From the NCBI GenBank assembly GCA_964372115.1, contig CAYJPN010000018.1, positions 1 through 64,000 on the forward strand: a DNA stretch of 64,000 nucleotides. Direction: 5' to 3'. This document shows, one piece after another, positions 8,122-16,807 of this stretch. This DNA comes from CG2-30-36-16 sp964372115. Lineage in GTDB: Bacteria > Bacteroidota > Ignavibacteria > Ignavibacteriales > Ignavibacteriaceae. A program made the position numbers and the translations under genes. Below the pieces are notes generated by a model. That model did no database searches, was not told the origin of the DNA, and saw only the letters and a list, made by a program, of their open reading frames with translations. How positions within the stretch are numbered: the first letter of the stretch is position 1; every line of letters begins with the position of its first letter.

Positions 8122-9297
8122 TTAATATTTATTTTCGATATCTTTCAACCACAACATCAGCATACCCCTATTCAATCCGAGTAATCCTTCCTGTGAAGAA
8201 CCTGTAGGTGGAGGAACAAATTTATCTATCAAATTAAAAATATTAATTCTGAACTCTACCGGCACTGCTTGTAAAAGATGCCATAATGAAACAACATCGT
8301 ATTCGGCGGCAGTTTCTTCAACAATGGTTAATTCTGCCTGATTGCCGCTACCGAGGACGAAGGATTCCATCGCATTTATCAGCGGGTGTGGTGCATTAAC
8401 AAAATATGGAATTCCGGGTCCCCTGGCCTCCCACACCGGGCAAAAATAATCTGATGGAAGAAATACTTCTTTTCCAGTGCCTGTTATTTTTAATGTTGAT
8501 GAAATACATTTTACCAATGAGTACCCTGCATCGGTGGTTACTTCAAAAATAGACCCTTTGCCAAACTCAGCTATCCTTGCTCCCGGTATTTTCACAGACA
8601 GATTTTCAGCTGCTAATGAAATTGAAGCATGAATTTTACCGCGGAACAATTCAACGGAATTTATTAAAGGCAATCTTTTGATTACTGTATTTTGGTAAAC
8701 GGTAATTATGCCGGCATGGGGAATTACAATTTCTGTTTGAGAGGCAGTTTTGGTGTTTAATACACTTCCCTCATCAAAGTCTGAAGTAGTTAGTACACGT
8801 TTGTTATTGACAAAGGGTATTCCACTTAGGGCTTTTATTTCCCAATTATTACTTAAACTAATTACATAAAAATAAATTGATGCCGTTGTAACAGCTAATA
8901 GCAATAAGAAAATCAGAATAGTTATTCTTTTTTTAGAAGTTTTTCTACTGTTCAATTTGCTGCTAATTTTTTTTTGTAGTTTTTCTCTTTCCCTCAATAC
9001 TTTTTTATTTACTTTATATTTGCTCGAACCTAAATCCCTTACAACAATTGGTTTAGTAACTGCCTCAGCCTTTTTAACATCCCGAATTTCAGAAAACACA
9101 TCCGGCCATAAATCTGTTGGAGGCTCAATTTTCGTTGGAAGTGTTTTTATTTTGTCTTTCAAAATCCTGAGTGAGTATAAATATTCACCGCACTCGTTGC
9201 ACCCGCTAAGATGAGATTCGATTTCAAGAACGGTATCAACGTCGAGAGTATCATCAAGATATTCTTCGAGTAGAAGGTTTATCTGCTGGTGAGTCAT
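8122..9297 (-). CDS. Anti-sigma factor with FecR-like domain
   Basis: The 391-residue product has an N-terminal zinc anti-sigma motif (HLSGCNECGEYL, residues about 28-40), a long basic linker, one membrane segment at about residues 124-148 (ILIFLLLLAVTTASIYFYV) and a FecR-like periplasmic region (about 175-290, with DEGSVLNTKTASQTEIVIP and SVELFRGKIHASI). The rest has no recognised domain. Its start overlaps the end of the sigma-factor gene by four bases (ATGA), so the pair is translationally coupled. The domain order predicts a membrane protein that holds the sigma factor inside the cell and senses something in the periplasm. Unlike iron-type FecR systems, no TonB receptor lies next to it. 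Confidence 0.75.
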   Translation of the reverse strand: MTHQQINLLLEEYLDDTLDVDTVLEIESHLSGCNECGEYLYSLRILKDKIKTLPTKIEPPTDLWPDVFSEIRDVKKAEAVTKPIVVRDLGSSKYKVNKKVLREREKLQKKISSKLNSRKTSKKRITILIFLLLLAVTTASIYFYVISLSNNWEIKALSGIPFVNNKRVLTTSDFDEGSVLNTKTASQTEIVIPHAGIITVYQNTVIKRLPLINSVELFRGKIHASISLAAENLSVKIPGARIAEFGKGSIFEVTTDAGYSLVKCISSTLKITGTGKEVFLPSDYFCPVWEARGPGIPYFVNAPHPLINAMESFVLGSGNQAELTIVEETAAEYDVVSLWHLLQAVPVEFRINIFNLIDKFVPPPTGSSQEGLLGLNRGMLMLWLKDIENKY

Positions 9298-9743
9298 AAA
9301 CCAATCTCTCGAATTATTTTTTTATGAGCATTATTAAGCAGTTGTCTTATTGTAACAGGCGGCAGCCCAAGTATATCCGAAGTTTCGCTAAAAGTATAAT
9401 TTTCCACATCGTGAAGAACCACAATGGTTCTTTCATCCTGCGGCAGGTTTAATATTGCAAGTTCAAGCGGTGAAAGAGTCGGGAATTTTTTAGAGGCTGA
9501 ATGTGTATCCTCTATCTCGGCTTCTTTATCTCTTAAAAACTCCATCACAGTGTAAACTGTTATACCGGTTAACCAGGCTGAAAATGTTAAGTCGCTCCGC
9601 AAAAATTTTATTTGCTGCCATGCAACAAAAAAAACTTTTATGGTTATTTTTTCCGCCTCAACTTTGTTTGCAAGAATTCGAAAACAGACCGCGTAAATTC
9701 TGCCTTGATTTATTTTAAATAGTTGTTCAAAAGCAGAATTCAT
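9294..9743 (-). CDS. RNA polymerase ECF-type sigma factor
   Basis: At 149 residues this is short for an ECF factor. It still has a region 2 (residues about 8-70, EQLFKINQGRIYAVCFRIL to LTFSAWLTGITVYTVMEFLR) and a region 4 helix-turn-helix near the end (LPQDERTIVVLHDVENYTFS, ETSDILGLPPVTIRQLLNNA). Region 2 departs from the usual ECF sequence (EAEKITIKVFFVAWQQI in place of the common EDITQEVFLRAW form). It is followed directly by its FecR-like anti-sigma factor. It probably directs transcription of an envelope-stress or surface regulon, possibly including its own operon. Confidence 0.8.
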   Translation of the reverse strand: MNSAFEQLFKINQGRIYAVCFRILANKVEAEKITIKVFFVAWQQIKFLRSDLTFSAWLTGITVYTVMEFLRDKEAEIEDTHSASKKFPTLSPLELAILNLPQDERTIVVLHDVENYTFSETSDILGLPPVTIRQLLNNAHKKIIREIGL

Positions 9744-9909
9744 TCCTGACTTGGCGTTTTCGACAAGTGATTTTACAAATTTATTATCTTTGCTCAGAAA
9801 AAACCTCTGGAAAATTTTGTTTTCTAAAACTCATAATTAAAGTTACATAATCAAGAATAAATGACTCTAAAAGTTAAAAATCTTTTAAGCCAAAAACATT
9901 GCAAATATT

Positions 9910-11979
9910 TTATAAAGCCAAAAATTTTTCAAGTTCATTTGTGTCACTAACCGGCATTTGACATGAATAATTTTGACAAATGTACACGGCGGGTATATTA
10001 AGTATTTTTAAATCCATAGTAAATTGAGAAATAGCCGCCAACGACTCTTTATTTTTTTCTGTTTTTAAGAGCACAATTTTATTCGGGATATACCGGTTGT
10101 TAATCATCGCAATATATTCCATAGTTTTTTCATCAAAATATTTTGTGGTTATTACAATTTCTTTCGATCCATCGAAAGCAAATTCCACGCCGCATAAAAA
10201 TTGCGAATAGGCAATAGGCGCTTTTTCTACCGCGGCAGAAAATACTTTTATTATTTGAGACGCTTTTTCTTCAAAATAGATGTCCCCCGTCATCCGGGCG
10301 AGGCGCAATAAATTCAAAAGCATTACCGAATTACCAGATGGAATTGCCCCGTCATAAATATCTTTTTGCCTTATCAATAATTTTTCACCATCATTGGCTG
10401 TAAAAAAGAATCCGCCGTTTTCGCTATCCCAAAAATGCCTTATTGTTGTACCGACAAATTGTATTGCGAGCTTTAAATAGTGTATATCAAAAGACGCTTC
10501 ATAAACATCAATCAGGGAAGCGACAAAAAAAGCATAATCGTCAATATGAGCAGGTAGTCCGGCTGCGCCTTCTCTCCACCTATGAAATAACCTTCCCCGA
10601 TCATCGATCATGTTTTCTAAAACGAACTCAGCGGCGCGTTTTGCAGTATTGAGATAATTTGAATAATTAAATGCCGACGAAGCTTTTGCAAATGCAGATA
10701 TCATCAAACTGTTCCAATCGGTGAGCACTTTGTCGTCTTTACGCGGATGAATACGTTGCTCCCTGATATTAAAAAGCTTTTCGCGAATAATGGAAATTTT
10801 TGTTGTAAGTTCATCTGCAGTTAAATGAAGTTCGGTACTTAATTCGGAAATTGATTTTTTCAGATGCAGAATATTTGAACCATTTAGCGAACCTTCCATC
10901 GGATCAATCCAGTTACCCTCTTTTTTTATGTTAAAAATATTTTTTATAAACTTGGCATCATCGGTATTTAAACTGTCTGCAACATCTTCCTCTGTCCATA
11001 AATAAAACTTCCCCTCTTCGCCGTCACTATCTGCGTCCTCTGCCGAGTAAAATCCTCCTTCAAGATCCGACATATCCCGTTCTACATAATGCAAAATTTC
11101 CTCACATGCTTTTTTGTAAAACGGATTTTGGGTTGCCAAATAGGTTTCGATAAATGCAAATGAGAGCATCGCCTGGTCGTAGAGCATTTTTTCAAAATGG
11201 GGCACAAGCCATTGTGCATCGGTAGAATAACGGTGAAAACCAAAACCGGCATGGTCATAAATTCCCCCGTTGTACATCTCCGTTAAAGTTTTTTCAACCA
11301 TAGCAAGCGCCTTTGAATTACCGGTGCGTTTATAATAACGGAGAAGAAATAATAAATTGTGCGGGCTTGGAAATTTTGGCGCCCCGCCAAAACCGCCATG
11401 TTCGTCATCAAAACGCTCAAGTAATTGATGAAATGCAATATCCGAAACTTTTAAAGTTAGATCTTTCTCAGCATTATTATTTTCTGATCTTGTTAACGAG
11501 TCTAATATTTTTATAACCGAATCATTAATCTCATCTCTTCTTTCAACCCATGCTTCTTTTATTTGCGGAATCAGATCAATCATACCTATTCTACCGTATC
11601 GGCTCTCTTTTGGAAAATATGTCCCCGCAAAAAATGGTTTTTTATCCGGTGTCATAATAATTGTCAAAGGCCAGCCACCGCTGCCGGTTAACATCTGGCA
11701 GACTCTCATGTAAATCCCATCAATATCCGGGCGTTCTTCTCTGTCAACTTTTATTGAAACGAATGTTTCATTCATCATCCGAGCAACGAACTCATCCTCA
11801 AACGATTCTTTCTCCATAACGTGACACCAATGGCAGGTCGAATATCCAATTGAAAGGAATACCGGTTTGTCCTCTATTTCCGCTTTTTCAAATGCCGCAG
11901 CAGTCCAAGGAAACCAGTCAACCGGGTTATCTTTGTGCTGAAGAAGGTATGGACTTTTTTCAATTGACAGTCTGTTCAT
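9910..11979 (-). CDS. yyaL: Thioredoxin-domain DUF255 protein (YyaL / SPATA20 family)
   Basis: The 689-residue protein matches the whole length of the DUF255 family. The N-terminus (NRLSIEKSPYLLQHKDNPVDW) is the family hallmark. A thioredoxin-like domain (residues 1-165) carries STCHWCHVMEKESF in place of the CxxC site, and EERPDIDGIYM follows. Residues about 190-660 form an (alpha/alpha)6 barrel like that of N-acylglucosamine epimerase, with GGFGGAPKFPSPHNL, YDQAMLSFAFIE and the AEDADSDGEEGKFYLWT segment. The reaction of the family is not established. It is a single gene read away from the sigma operon. Confidence 0.88.
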   Translation of the reverse strand: MNRLSIEKSPYLLQHKDNPVDWFPWTAAAFEKAEIEDKPVFLSIGYSTCHWCHVMEKESFEDEFVARMMNETFVSIKVDREERPDIDGIYMRVCQMLTGSGGWPLTIIMTPDKKPFFAGTYFPKESRYGRIGMIDLIPQIKEAWVERRDEINDSVIKILDSLTRSENNNAEKDLTLKVSDIAFHQLLERFDDEHGGFGGAPKFPSPHNLLFLLRYYKRTGNSKALAMVEKTLTEMYNGGIYDHAGFGFHRYSTDAQWLVPHFEKMLYDQAMLSFAFIETYLATQNPFYKKACEEILHYVERDMSDLEGGFYSAEDADSDGEEGKFYLWTEEDVADSLNTDDAKFIKNIFNIKKEGNWIDPMEGSLNGSNILHLKKSISELSTELHLTADELTTKISIIREKLFNIREQRIHPRKDDKVLTDWNSLMISAFAKASSAFNYSNYLNTAKRAAEFVLENMIDDRGRLFHRWREGAAGLPAHIDDYAFFVASLIDVYEASFDIHYLKLAIQFVGTTIRHFWDSENGGFFFTANDGEKLLIRQKDIYDGAIPSGNSVMLLNLLRLARMTGDIYFEEKASQIIKVFSAAVEKAPIAYSQFLCGVEFAFDGSKEIVITTKYFDEKTMEYIAMINNRYIPNKIVLLKTEKNKESLAAISQFTMDLKILNIPAVYICQNYSCQMPVSDTNELEKFLAL

Positions 11980-12144
11980 TCGCGTTCATTTTTATTGTTT
12001 AATTTCTGTTGAAGATAGTGAAAGTTTAATAAATTTCCGAAACGGAGTTATCATTGGGAATTTTTTAGGGACTATATTTTTGTTGCGGACGATCTTTATC
12101 TCAAGTTGTCAGCATCGAAATAAAATAGACTACTTAATAGCAGA

Positions 12145-12471
12145 CTATTTGAGTGGTCGCCAAACTCTTGTGAGATTTATTTTTTCTTTTTCACGGAAGG
12201 CTTCTTCAAGATTTATATCATACCGATTTGCAATTGAACAGAGAAATATTAAAATATCCGCCAGTTCTTCCTCGACAGATGTAAAATCGGAATTCTCATC
12301 AACAGCAAGGTTGTTTGTTTTTCTAACAGCTTTATACAATTCGCCGATTTCCTCGCCGAGAAGCAGACATTTTTCAATAACGGTCTGATTTTCAAATCCT
12401 CTTTCTTTTTCGAGTTTAGAGACATATTCTTGAAAATCTTTTAAGGTTGGTCGTTCCTTTAGTTCATTCAT
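12145..12471 (-). CDS. MazG-like nucleotide pyrophosphohydrolase
   Basis: The 108-residue all-helical protein has the MazG/dUTPase-2-type metal motif: EEIGELYKAV in one helix and EEELADILIFL in the next, giving the E-x2-E ... E-x2-D pattern that binds magnesium. The family splits nucleoside triphosphates to monophosphate and pyrophosphate, cleaning damaged or unwanted nucleotides from the pool. I took the ATG at 12471 because homologues start near MNELKERPTLKDFQEYV. The upstream 15 codons to 12516 look like leader sequence. The substrate cannot be predicted. Confidence 0.75.
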   Translation of the reverse strand: MNELKERPTLKDFQEYVSKLEKERGFENQTVIEKCLLLGEEIGELYKAVRKTNNLAVDENSDFTSVEEELADILIFLCSIANRYDINLEEAFREKEKINLTRVWRPLK

Positions 12472-12623
12472 TTTAATCCGGTTTAATAAAATTTTTAATC
12501 GTTTTTGAATTGACAAAATTACAGTTAATTCACAATTAACCCAATAAACTGGGAAGATTGAATTACTCTACTCTTACTATACTTATGGCTGTTTTATCAA
12601 ATATATTTAGGAATAAAATTTAA

Positions 12624-12779
12624 ATGGGATTAAGTATTGGAATTGTCGGGCTTCCGAATGTAGGAAAATCAACAGCCCGTCAGAAAAAAGCAAAAGCCTG
12701 GGCTATAAAAAGTATGGCTCTGAGTCAGCTTGCCGCAACCCGGGTATTTTGCGCATCGATGGGAAAGAGTAGAAAGTAA
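12624..12779 (+). pseudogene. Truncated YchF GTPase start (first 17 codons) joined to unrelated sequence
   Basis: The frame opens with MGLSIGIVGLPNVGKST, which is the N-terminus and P-loop of the YchF/OLA1 GTPase, normally followed by LFNALT. Here the match stops after the threonine and 34 residues of unrelated sequence (from ARQKKAKAWAIKSMALSQLA) run to a stop. No later YchF motif (NKxE or SAK-like) is seen before the next gene. The AGGA-containing leader and start codon are intact, so this is the 5' end of a real gene cut off by deletion or rearrangement, or a mis-assembly junction near 12674. A functional 51-residue P-loop peptide is unlikely. Confidence 0.6.
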
Positions 12780-12904
12780 ATGACGGAGATGTAATGCACT
12801 TTTTATTTAATGTTTGATATTTATTTTTCAGCTGCAACAAGTAGTATATTGGATAAACCCGATTCAGATAGTTAATTTTGTAAAAAGTAATAATTGAGAT
12901 GACG

Positions 12905-13189
12905 ATGGAAAACAAAGTAGTGCACATGGTAAAAGATCAACTTTTTTATATCGATGTTAAGGGACAAAAAGCAACATTAAAATATTATTTTGAGGGAGAA
13001 ACCATAATGGATATTACCGGCACATATGTTCCTTCTTCATTGAGAGGGAGAGGCATGGCGGCATTACTCGTTGAGGAATGTTTAAGTTTTGCAGGAAAAA
13101 ATAATTACAAAATTATCCCTTCCTGCTCGTACGTCCATACTTATATTTTGCGGCATCCGGAATACAAAAAATTAGTTGCTGATGATTGA
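12905..13189 (+). CDS. Small GNAT N-acetyltransferase (YidJ/YjdJ-like)
   Basis: The 94-residue protein is a minimal GNAT fold. VPSSLRGRGMAALLVEECLSFA is the acetyl-CoA pyrophosphate loop (RGRGMA) and following helix. IIPSCSYVHTYILRHPEY is the conserved end of the Gcn5-related YidJ group. An upstream ATG at 12899 sits directly on the GAG ribosome site, so the ATG at 12905 is the better start. The acceptor is unknown for this family. A bidirectional terminator lies between it and the next gene, which reads toward it. Confidence 0.8.
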   Translation: MENKVVHMVKDQLFYIDVKGQKATLKYYFEGETIMDITGTYVPSSLRGRGMAALLVEECLSFAGKNNYKIIPSCSYVHTYILRHPEYKKLVADD

Positions 13190-13273
13190 TCCTTCACGAG
13201 TTATCAGATAACCAATTGAGGTTAATTTTTTTCGTTTTAGGAAATCGGGCGTGGAAAAAATTTTAATAGCAAA

Positions 13274-13301
13274 ACCGGCGTTTATTTTATTAAACGCCGG
13301 T
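13274..13301. terminator. Bidirectional terminator hairpin
   Basis: ACCGGCGTTTA (13274-13284) pairs with TAAACGCCGGT (13291-13301) over 11 bases with a six-base loop. It lies between convergent genes and has T-rich or A-rich flanks on both sides. Confidence 0.75.
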
Positions 13302-13315
13302 GGTTAAAAAAATTA

Positions 13316-14035
13316 TTATAAGCTCAACATATCTTTAAACTTAATTGCCTGCCTGCGGCTAACTTCAATTTTAAAACCGCCTTTAAGTTTTACAAGCAGT
13401 CCGCCATTTAACCAGGGTTCAATATTTTCTATCCACTTCAGGTTAATTATATGTTTTCGGTTTGCACGGAAAAATGTTTTATCGTCAAGCCGTTCGTCGA
13501 GATAATTGAGCGTACGAAGTATTAGCGGTTTGTGGTCGTCAAAATAAAGACGTACGTAATTGCCTTCCGACTCAAACAATTTTACTGTGGTAAGTTTTAC
13601 AAACCAGCAGCGGTCGCCGTCTTTTACAAACACCTGGTCGTCCTCGCGTAAAATCGGTAATTCGGATTGTCTTACCTCTTCTTTCCTGTTTTTTTCGATT
13701 AATTTTTTTATCGTATCTTCAAGGCGTTTTGGTTCGATAGGTTTTAAAAGGTAATCCATCGCGTTATATTCAAAAGCCTTTAGAGCATACTCATCGTAAG
13801 CGGTTGTAAAAATAACCATTGGAACGCCGTCGAGCTGCTCTAACATTTCAAAACCGTTTTTGCCCGGCATCTGAATATCGAGAAAAATAAGATCCGGGTT
13901 AAGTTCGGTTATTTTGTTAATCGCATCATCAGCGTTAACAGCCTCACCTATAATTTCAATATCCTTGTAGGGTTCGAGCAGTCTGCGCAGTTCAACGCGT
14001 GCAAGCCGTTCGTCATCTATAATAAGAGCTTTCAT
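13316..14035 (-). CDS. LytTR-family response regulator
   Basis: The 239-residue protein has a CheY-like receiver (residues 1-120) with acidic DD at 7-8, phospho-acceptor Asp53 in LIFLDIQMPG, a TTAYDEYALKAF switch region and YLLKPIE lysine. A LytTR DNA-binding domain follows (residues about 140-238, FVKDGDRCWFVKLTTVKLFE, SEGNYVRLYF and FFRANRKHIINLKWI). Such regulators bind direct repeats. It overlaps the kinase gene upstream by 23 bases, so the two are made together. The nearest candidate target is its own operon or the barrel gene at 15552. Confidence 0.9.
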   Translation of the reverse strand: MKALIIDDERLARVELRRLLEPYKDIEIIGEAVNADDAINKITELNPDLIFLDIQMPGKNGFEMLEQLDGVPMVIFTTAYDEYALKAFEYNAMDYLLKPIEPKRLEDTIKKLIEKNRKEEVRQSELPILREDDQVFVKDGDRCWFVKLTTVKLFESEGNYVRLYFDDHKPLILRTLNYLDERLDDKTFFRANRKHIINLKWIENIEPWLNGGLLVKLKGGFKIEVSRRQAIKFKDMLSL

Positions 14036-15161
14036 TTATCTTGCCTCCCGTAGGTAGTTTAATTTCCGCAAGAACCTCATCTTCCGCGGTGTTGTTTATT
14101 GTAAAACTTGCATTTTCTCCGTAAAGAAGATTTAGCCGGTGTTTGGTATTACTTATTCCAAAACCTTTTGAGTGTTTTATATCTTCTTCACTAATTCTTC
14201 CGCTGTTTTTTATTTGAATAATCAACATTGAATTTTCTATATGCGAATTTACAAAAATTTTTCCACCTTGTGTCTTTTTTGAAATCCCATGTTTTATACC
14301 GTTTTCCACAAGTGTCTGTACCATCATCGGCGGTAGTTCTGTTTTCGCCGAAAGCGGGTCGATATTTATTGAATATGTTAACCTCTCCTCATATCTAATC
14401 GATTCGAGTTCGAGATAATCTGCAACTGTTTTTAATTCCTCTTCAAGCGGTACCGTTTCGGTCCGTTCAATTTTTAATGAATAGCGTAACAGGTTTGAAA
14501 GTTTTGTTAATGCTGTTTGCGCCTTTTTCGGCTCCACTTCAATTAACGCCCGTATCGAGTTCATCGCATTAAACATAAAGTGCGGGTTAAGCTGCGACTT
14601 TAATGTCTTCAGTTCAAAATCTTTTACAGCCGCTTCCCAAATAAGAGATTCAATCTCAACCCGTTTATAGTTTTCGAAAAAATGAGCTGAAAAATAAATA
14701 AGCGACCAGAAAAATATTACAATACTTAAATTAATTACTGTGAATATTGTGTTTACAATTCTATATTCCCCGGCATTAAAACCCCCAATAGCATAATTAA
14801 ACAAGAACCCGAGGATATACATTGCCGTACCAATAATTATGCTTGATGAAACTACACGCATAACCATCTTTTTTAATGAACGTGTGTGCCAGTTATATTT
14901 TTTTAGATAACTCCTGTAGATATGCGTAAAAGCCAAACCGGCAAAACAAACAAAAACCCAAACGAAATAATCGTGATATGTTGCTTCACCAAAAGCAATG
15001 AGTGCAAAAAGGTTCAGTATTGTAAATAACGTCCAGCCCGAAAGCTGCATCAGCCAGTATATATTTTTTTTATTCATCAAAAAAGCTGTTTCAGTATTTT
15101 CAATTGCAGTATCTTCATCCTGCCCGGCAGAATATAAAATATTTAATTTTTTAAGCCGCAT
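14013..15161 (-). CDS. LytS-type sensor histidine kinase
   Basis: The 382-residue membrane kinase has four predicted membrane helices within residues about 30-170. It then has the His_kinase domain of the LytS/YehU type with LKSQLNPHFMFNAMNSI (phospho-His in NPHF) and a HATPase module (MMVQTLVENGIKHGI as N-box, GFGISNTKHRLNLLYG as G-box). It lacks a large extracellular sensor, so a membrane-embedded signal is likely. The ATG at 15161 is taken. A later ATG at 15077 (MNKKNIYWLMQLSG), just before the first helix, is equally possible. It forms an operon with the LytTR regulator. Confidence 0.88.
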   Translation of the reverse strand: MRLKKLNILYSAGQDEDTAIENTETAFLMNKKNIYWLMQLSGWTLFTILNLFALIAFGEATYHDYFVWVFVCFAGLAFTHIYRSYLKKYNWHTRSLKKMVMRVVSSSIIIGTAMYILGFLFNYAIGGFNAGEYRIVNTIFTVINLSIVIFFWSLIYFSAHFFENYKRVEIESLIWEAAVKDFELKTLKSQLNPHFMFNAMNSIRALIEVEPKKAQTALTKLSNLLRYSLKIERTETVPLEEELKTVADYLELESIRYEERLTYSINIDPLSAKTELPPMMVQTLVENGIKHGISKKTQGGKIFVNSHIENSMLIIQIKNSGRISEEDIKHSKGFGISNTKHRLNLLYGENASFTINNTAEDEVLAEIKLPTGGKINESSYYR

Positions 15162-15551
15162 CAATATAATCGTATCATATATAAAATAAAATTTTTATAC
15201 TTATTATAATAAGCCTCGTTACTATGCTTAAAATATAGATGTAATATCATACATGTACTCAATTTTTTTTTATTGGATGATTAAGTGGGCTAATGGTAAT
15301 TGGCTAATAGTAAATGGTTTGATAAAAAGTAGAACATTTAACGAAACATTTTTGCCTACATTAAATTATCCTCAGAAAAAAAGTTTAATAATTAAAGCAA
15401 TATTTGCCGAATATTAAACTAACCGTTGATCAGGTTTTATGGGCATCCATAATTTGGAATAATAGTTCATACAAAAGATTGTCAGTAACTTAGTTTATGT
15501 AGTAAATTTGAATTATAAAATTTCAAAATTATATTCATTTCAAGGATTACA
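15162..15551. other. Divergent promoter region with 14-bp tandem repeat
   Basis: This 390-base AT-rich spacer separates the kinase (minus) from the barrel gene (plus). It holds a tandem pair, GGCTAATGGTAATT (15288-15301) and GGCTAATAGTAAAT (15302-15315), matching at 12 of 14 bases. LytTR regulators favour direct repeats, so this could be their site. That is inference. Confidence 0.35.
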
Positions 15552-16256
15552 ATGAAGAAACTTGTGATTGTATTACTGTTCTTATCTTCTGCAGTTTTAT
15601 TTAAAACATTTGCCCAGGCGGGCGGATTAAACCTCACACTCGGTTTCCCGTCCGGAGAATTTAAAGAAAACGTTTCACGAACAGGCGTTGGTATCAGTGG
15701 TCAATTTATGTTCATTTCCCCCCGCCCCAAAGCCCCTTTCGGTTTCGGAATAAATATTGGTTATCTTAACTATGGTAGTGAGTCGCGCCGCGAACCGTTC
15801 AGCTTAACAATTCCCGATGTTACAGTAGATGTTGACAGAACAAACAACATAATGAATTTTCATGTGGTTTTTCAGTTAATGCTTCCAAGAGGTGATGTTA
15901 GACCATATATTGAAGGATTGTTCGGCGGTTCGTATATTTTTACAGAAACTAAAATTACAAGCCAGGGCTCGGAAGAAGTTGCAAGCAGCACCAATTTTGA
16001 TGATTTTGCCTGGAGTTATGGCGGTGGTGGTGGTTTTCTGATAAAAGTCCATTCCGGCGGAAACGACGGAGATGTGGGGGATGTCTTTCTCGATTTAAAA
16101 GCGCGGTATTTATTCGGAAGTGAAGCTGAGTATTTAAAAGAAGGTTCTGTTAAAATTATTAGAGGCAAAGCTTATTTTGATGTCAGTCGTTCTAAAACCG
16201 ATTTAATAACAGCGCACCTTGGAGTGGTAGCATTCTTTAACTCACTTTTTCGCTAA
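15552..16256 (+). CDS. Outer-membrane beta-barrel protein
   Basis: The 234-residue product has a signal peptide (to KTFAQA), then alternating hydrophobic beta strands, a glycine-rich stretch (YGGGGGFLIKV) and a C-terminal strand ending in Phe-Arg (GVVAFFNSLFR). Together these indicate a small OmpW/OmpA-like barrel without a periplasmic domain. AAGGA at 15541-15545 is the ribosome site. The function is unknown. It stands divergent from the LytS/LytTR pair and could be under its control. Confidence 0.7.
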   Translation: MKKLVIVLLFLSSAVLFKTFAQAGGLNLTLGFPSGEFKENVSRTGVGISGQFMFISPRPKAPFGFGINIGYLNYGSESRREPFSLTIPDVTVDVDRTNNIMNFHVVFQLMLPRGDVRPYIEGLFGGSYIFTETKITSQGSEEVASSTNFDDFAWSYGGGGGFLIKVHSGGNDGDVGDVFLDLKARYLFGSEAEYLKEGSVKIIRGKAYFDVSRSKTDLITAHLGVVAFFNSLFR

Positions 16257-16268
16257 TCGAATTTAATA

Positions 16269-16300
16269 AAACCTTCAGGTTTTGTTTACCCTGAAGGTTT
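16269..16300. terminator. Bidirectional terminator hairpin
   Basis: AAACCTTCAGG (16269-16279) pairs with CCTGAAGGTTT (16290-16300). It lies between the convergent genes ending at 16256 and 16315. Confidence 0.75.
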
Positions 16301-16314
16301 TATCGATAAACATT

Positions 16315-16581
16315 TTATTCTTTATTAATAACAGCAAGATTTACAAGTTGCGAACTAACGCCTGGCAAAACCGCTACTTTGCGTGCAAGTTCGTCATGTT
16401 GCTCTTTTGTACCGGCTAACTCACAAATAACGAGTCCTTCATCGGAACAGTTTTCGAGCACACCATCGTGAATGCCGAGCCGGGTTTTTATAATACAGCC
16501 CCAGGCAGTTAAAATTTGCTGCACCTTTACGGCAGATTCTTTTCTTGTGCCGATAAGAATTAAGAGTATTGTTTTTCCCAT
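16315..16581 (-). CDS. ACT-like small protein (TM1266 / iron-only hydrogenase regulator-like)
   Basis: The 88-residue protein has the beta-alpha-beta-beta-alpha-beta layout of the TM1266 group: ILLILIGTRKESAVKVQQIL, then CIIKTRLGIHDG, a C-rich turn ENCSDEGLVICEL and the final helix plus strand LARKVAVLPGVSSQLVN. TM1266-like proteins are ACT-type or NikR-like small ligand binders, often encoded near iron-only hydrogenase maturation genes. No hydrogenase gene is in view here. The ligand is unknown. It is monocistronic and divergent from the RRM gene. Confidence 0.55.
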   Translation of the reverse strand: MGKTILLILIGTRKESAVKVQQILTAWGCIIKTRLGIHDGVLENCSDEGLVICELAGTKEQHDELARKVAVLPGVSSQLVNLAVINKE

Positions 16582-16807
16582 AAATCACCAAAAAAATTAA
16601 AATTTCACACAAAACTTACCGGTTAGCTAATTAACCGGCAAGCAAAAAATATTTATTTTTGCAACACACTGCAATTTTGGTTCACATAATAAGACGGCAT
16701 TTTTATTGGTATGATAATAATTAGTTATTGGCGAGTAATAGCCGTATATTTGCAGTCTTCGGTAAATAGACCGAGCATTTGTTAATATTTTATAAAAGGT
16801 CCTTTTT

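Noticed and set aside
12080..12388. A 102-codon plus-strand frame opposite the MazG-like gene
   Set aside because: It is the mirror of a well-supported pyrophosphohydrolase and its translation has no recognisable motif.
12703..12927. A minus-strand frame across the YchF scar and the GNAT start
   Set aside because: It has no homologous motif and no clear ribosome site, and it covers the start of a good plus-strand gene.
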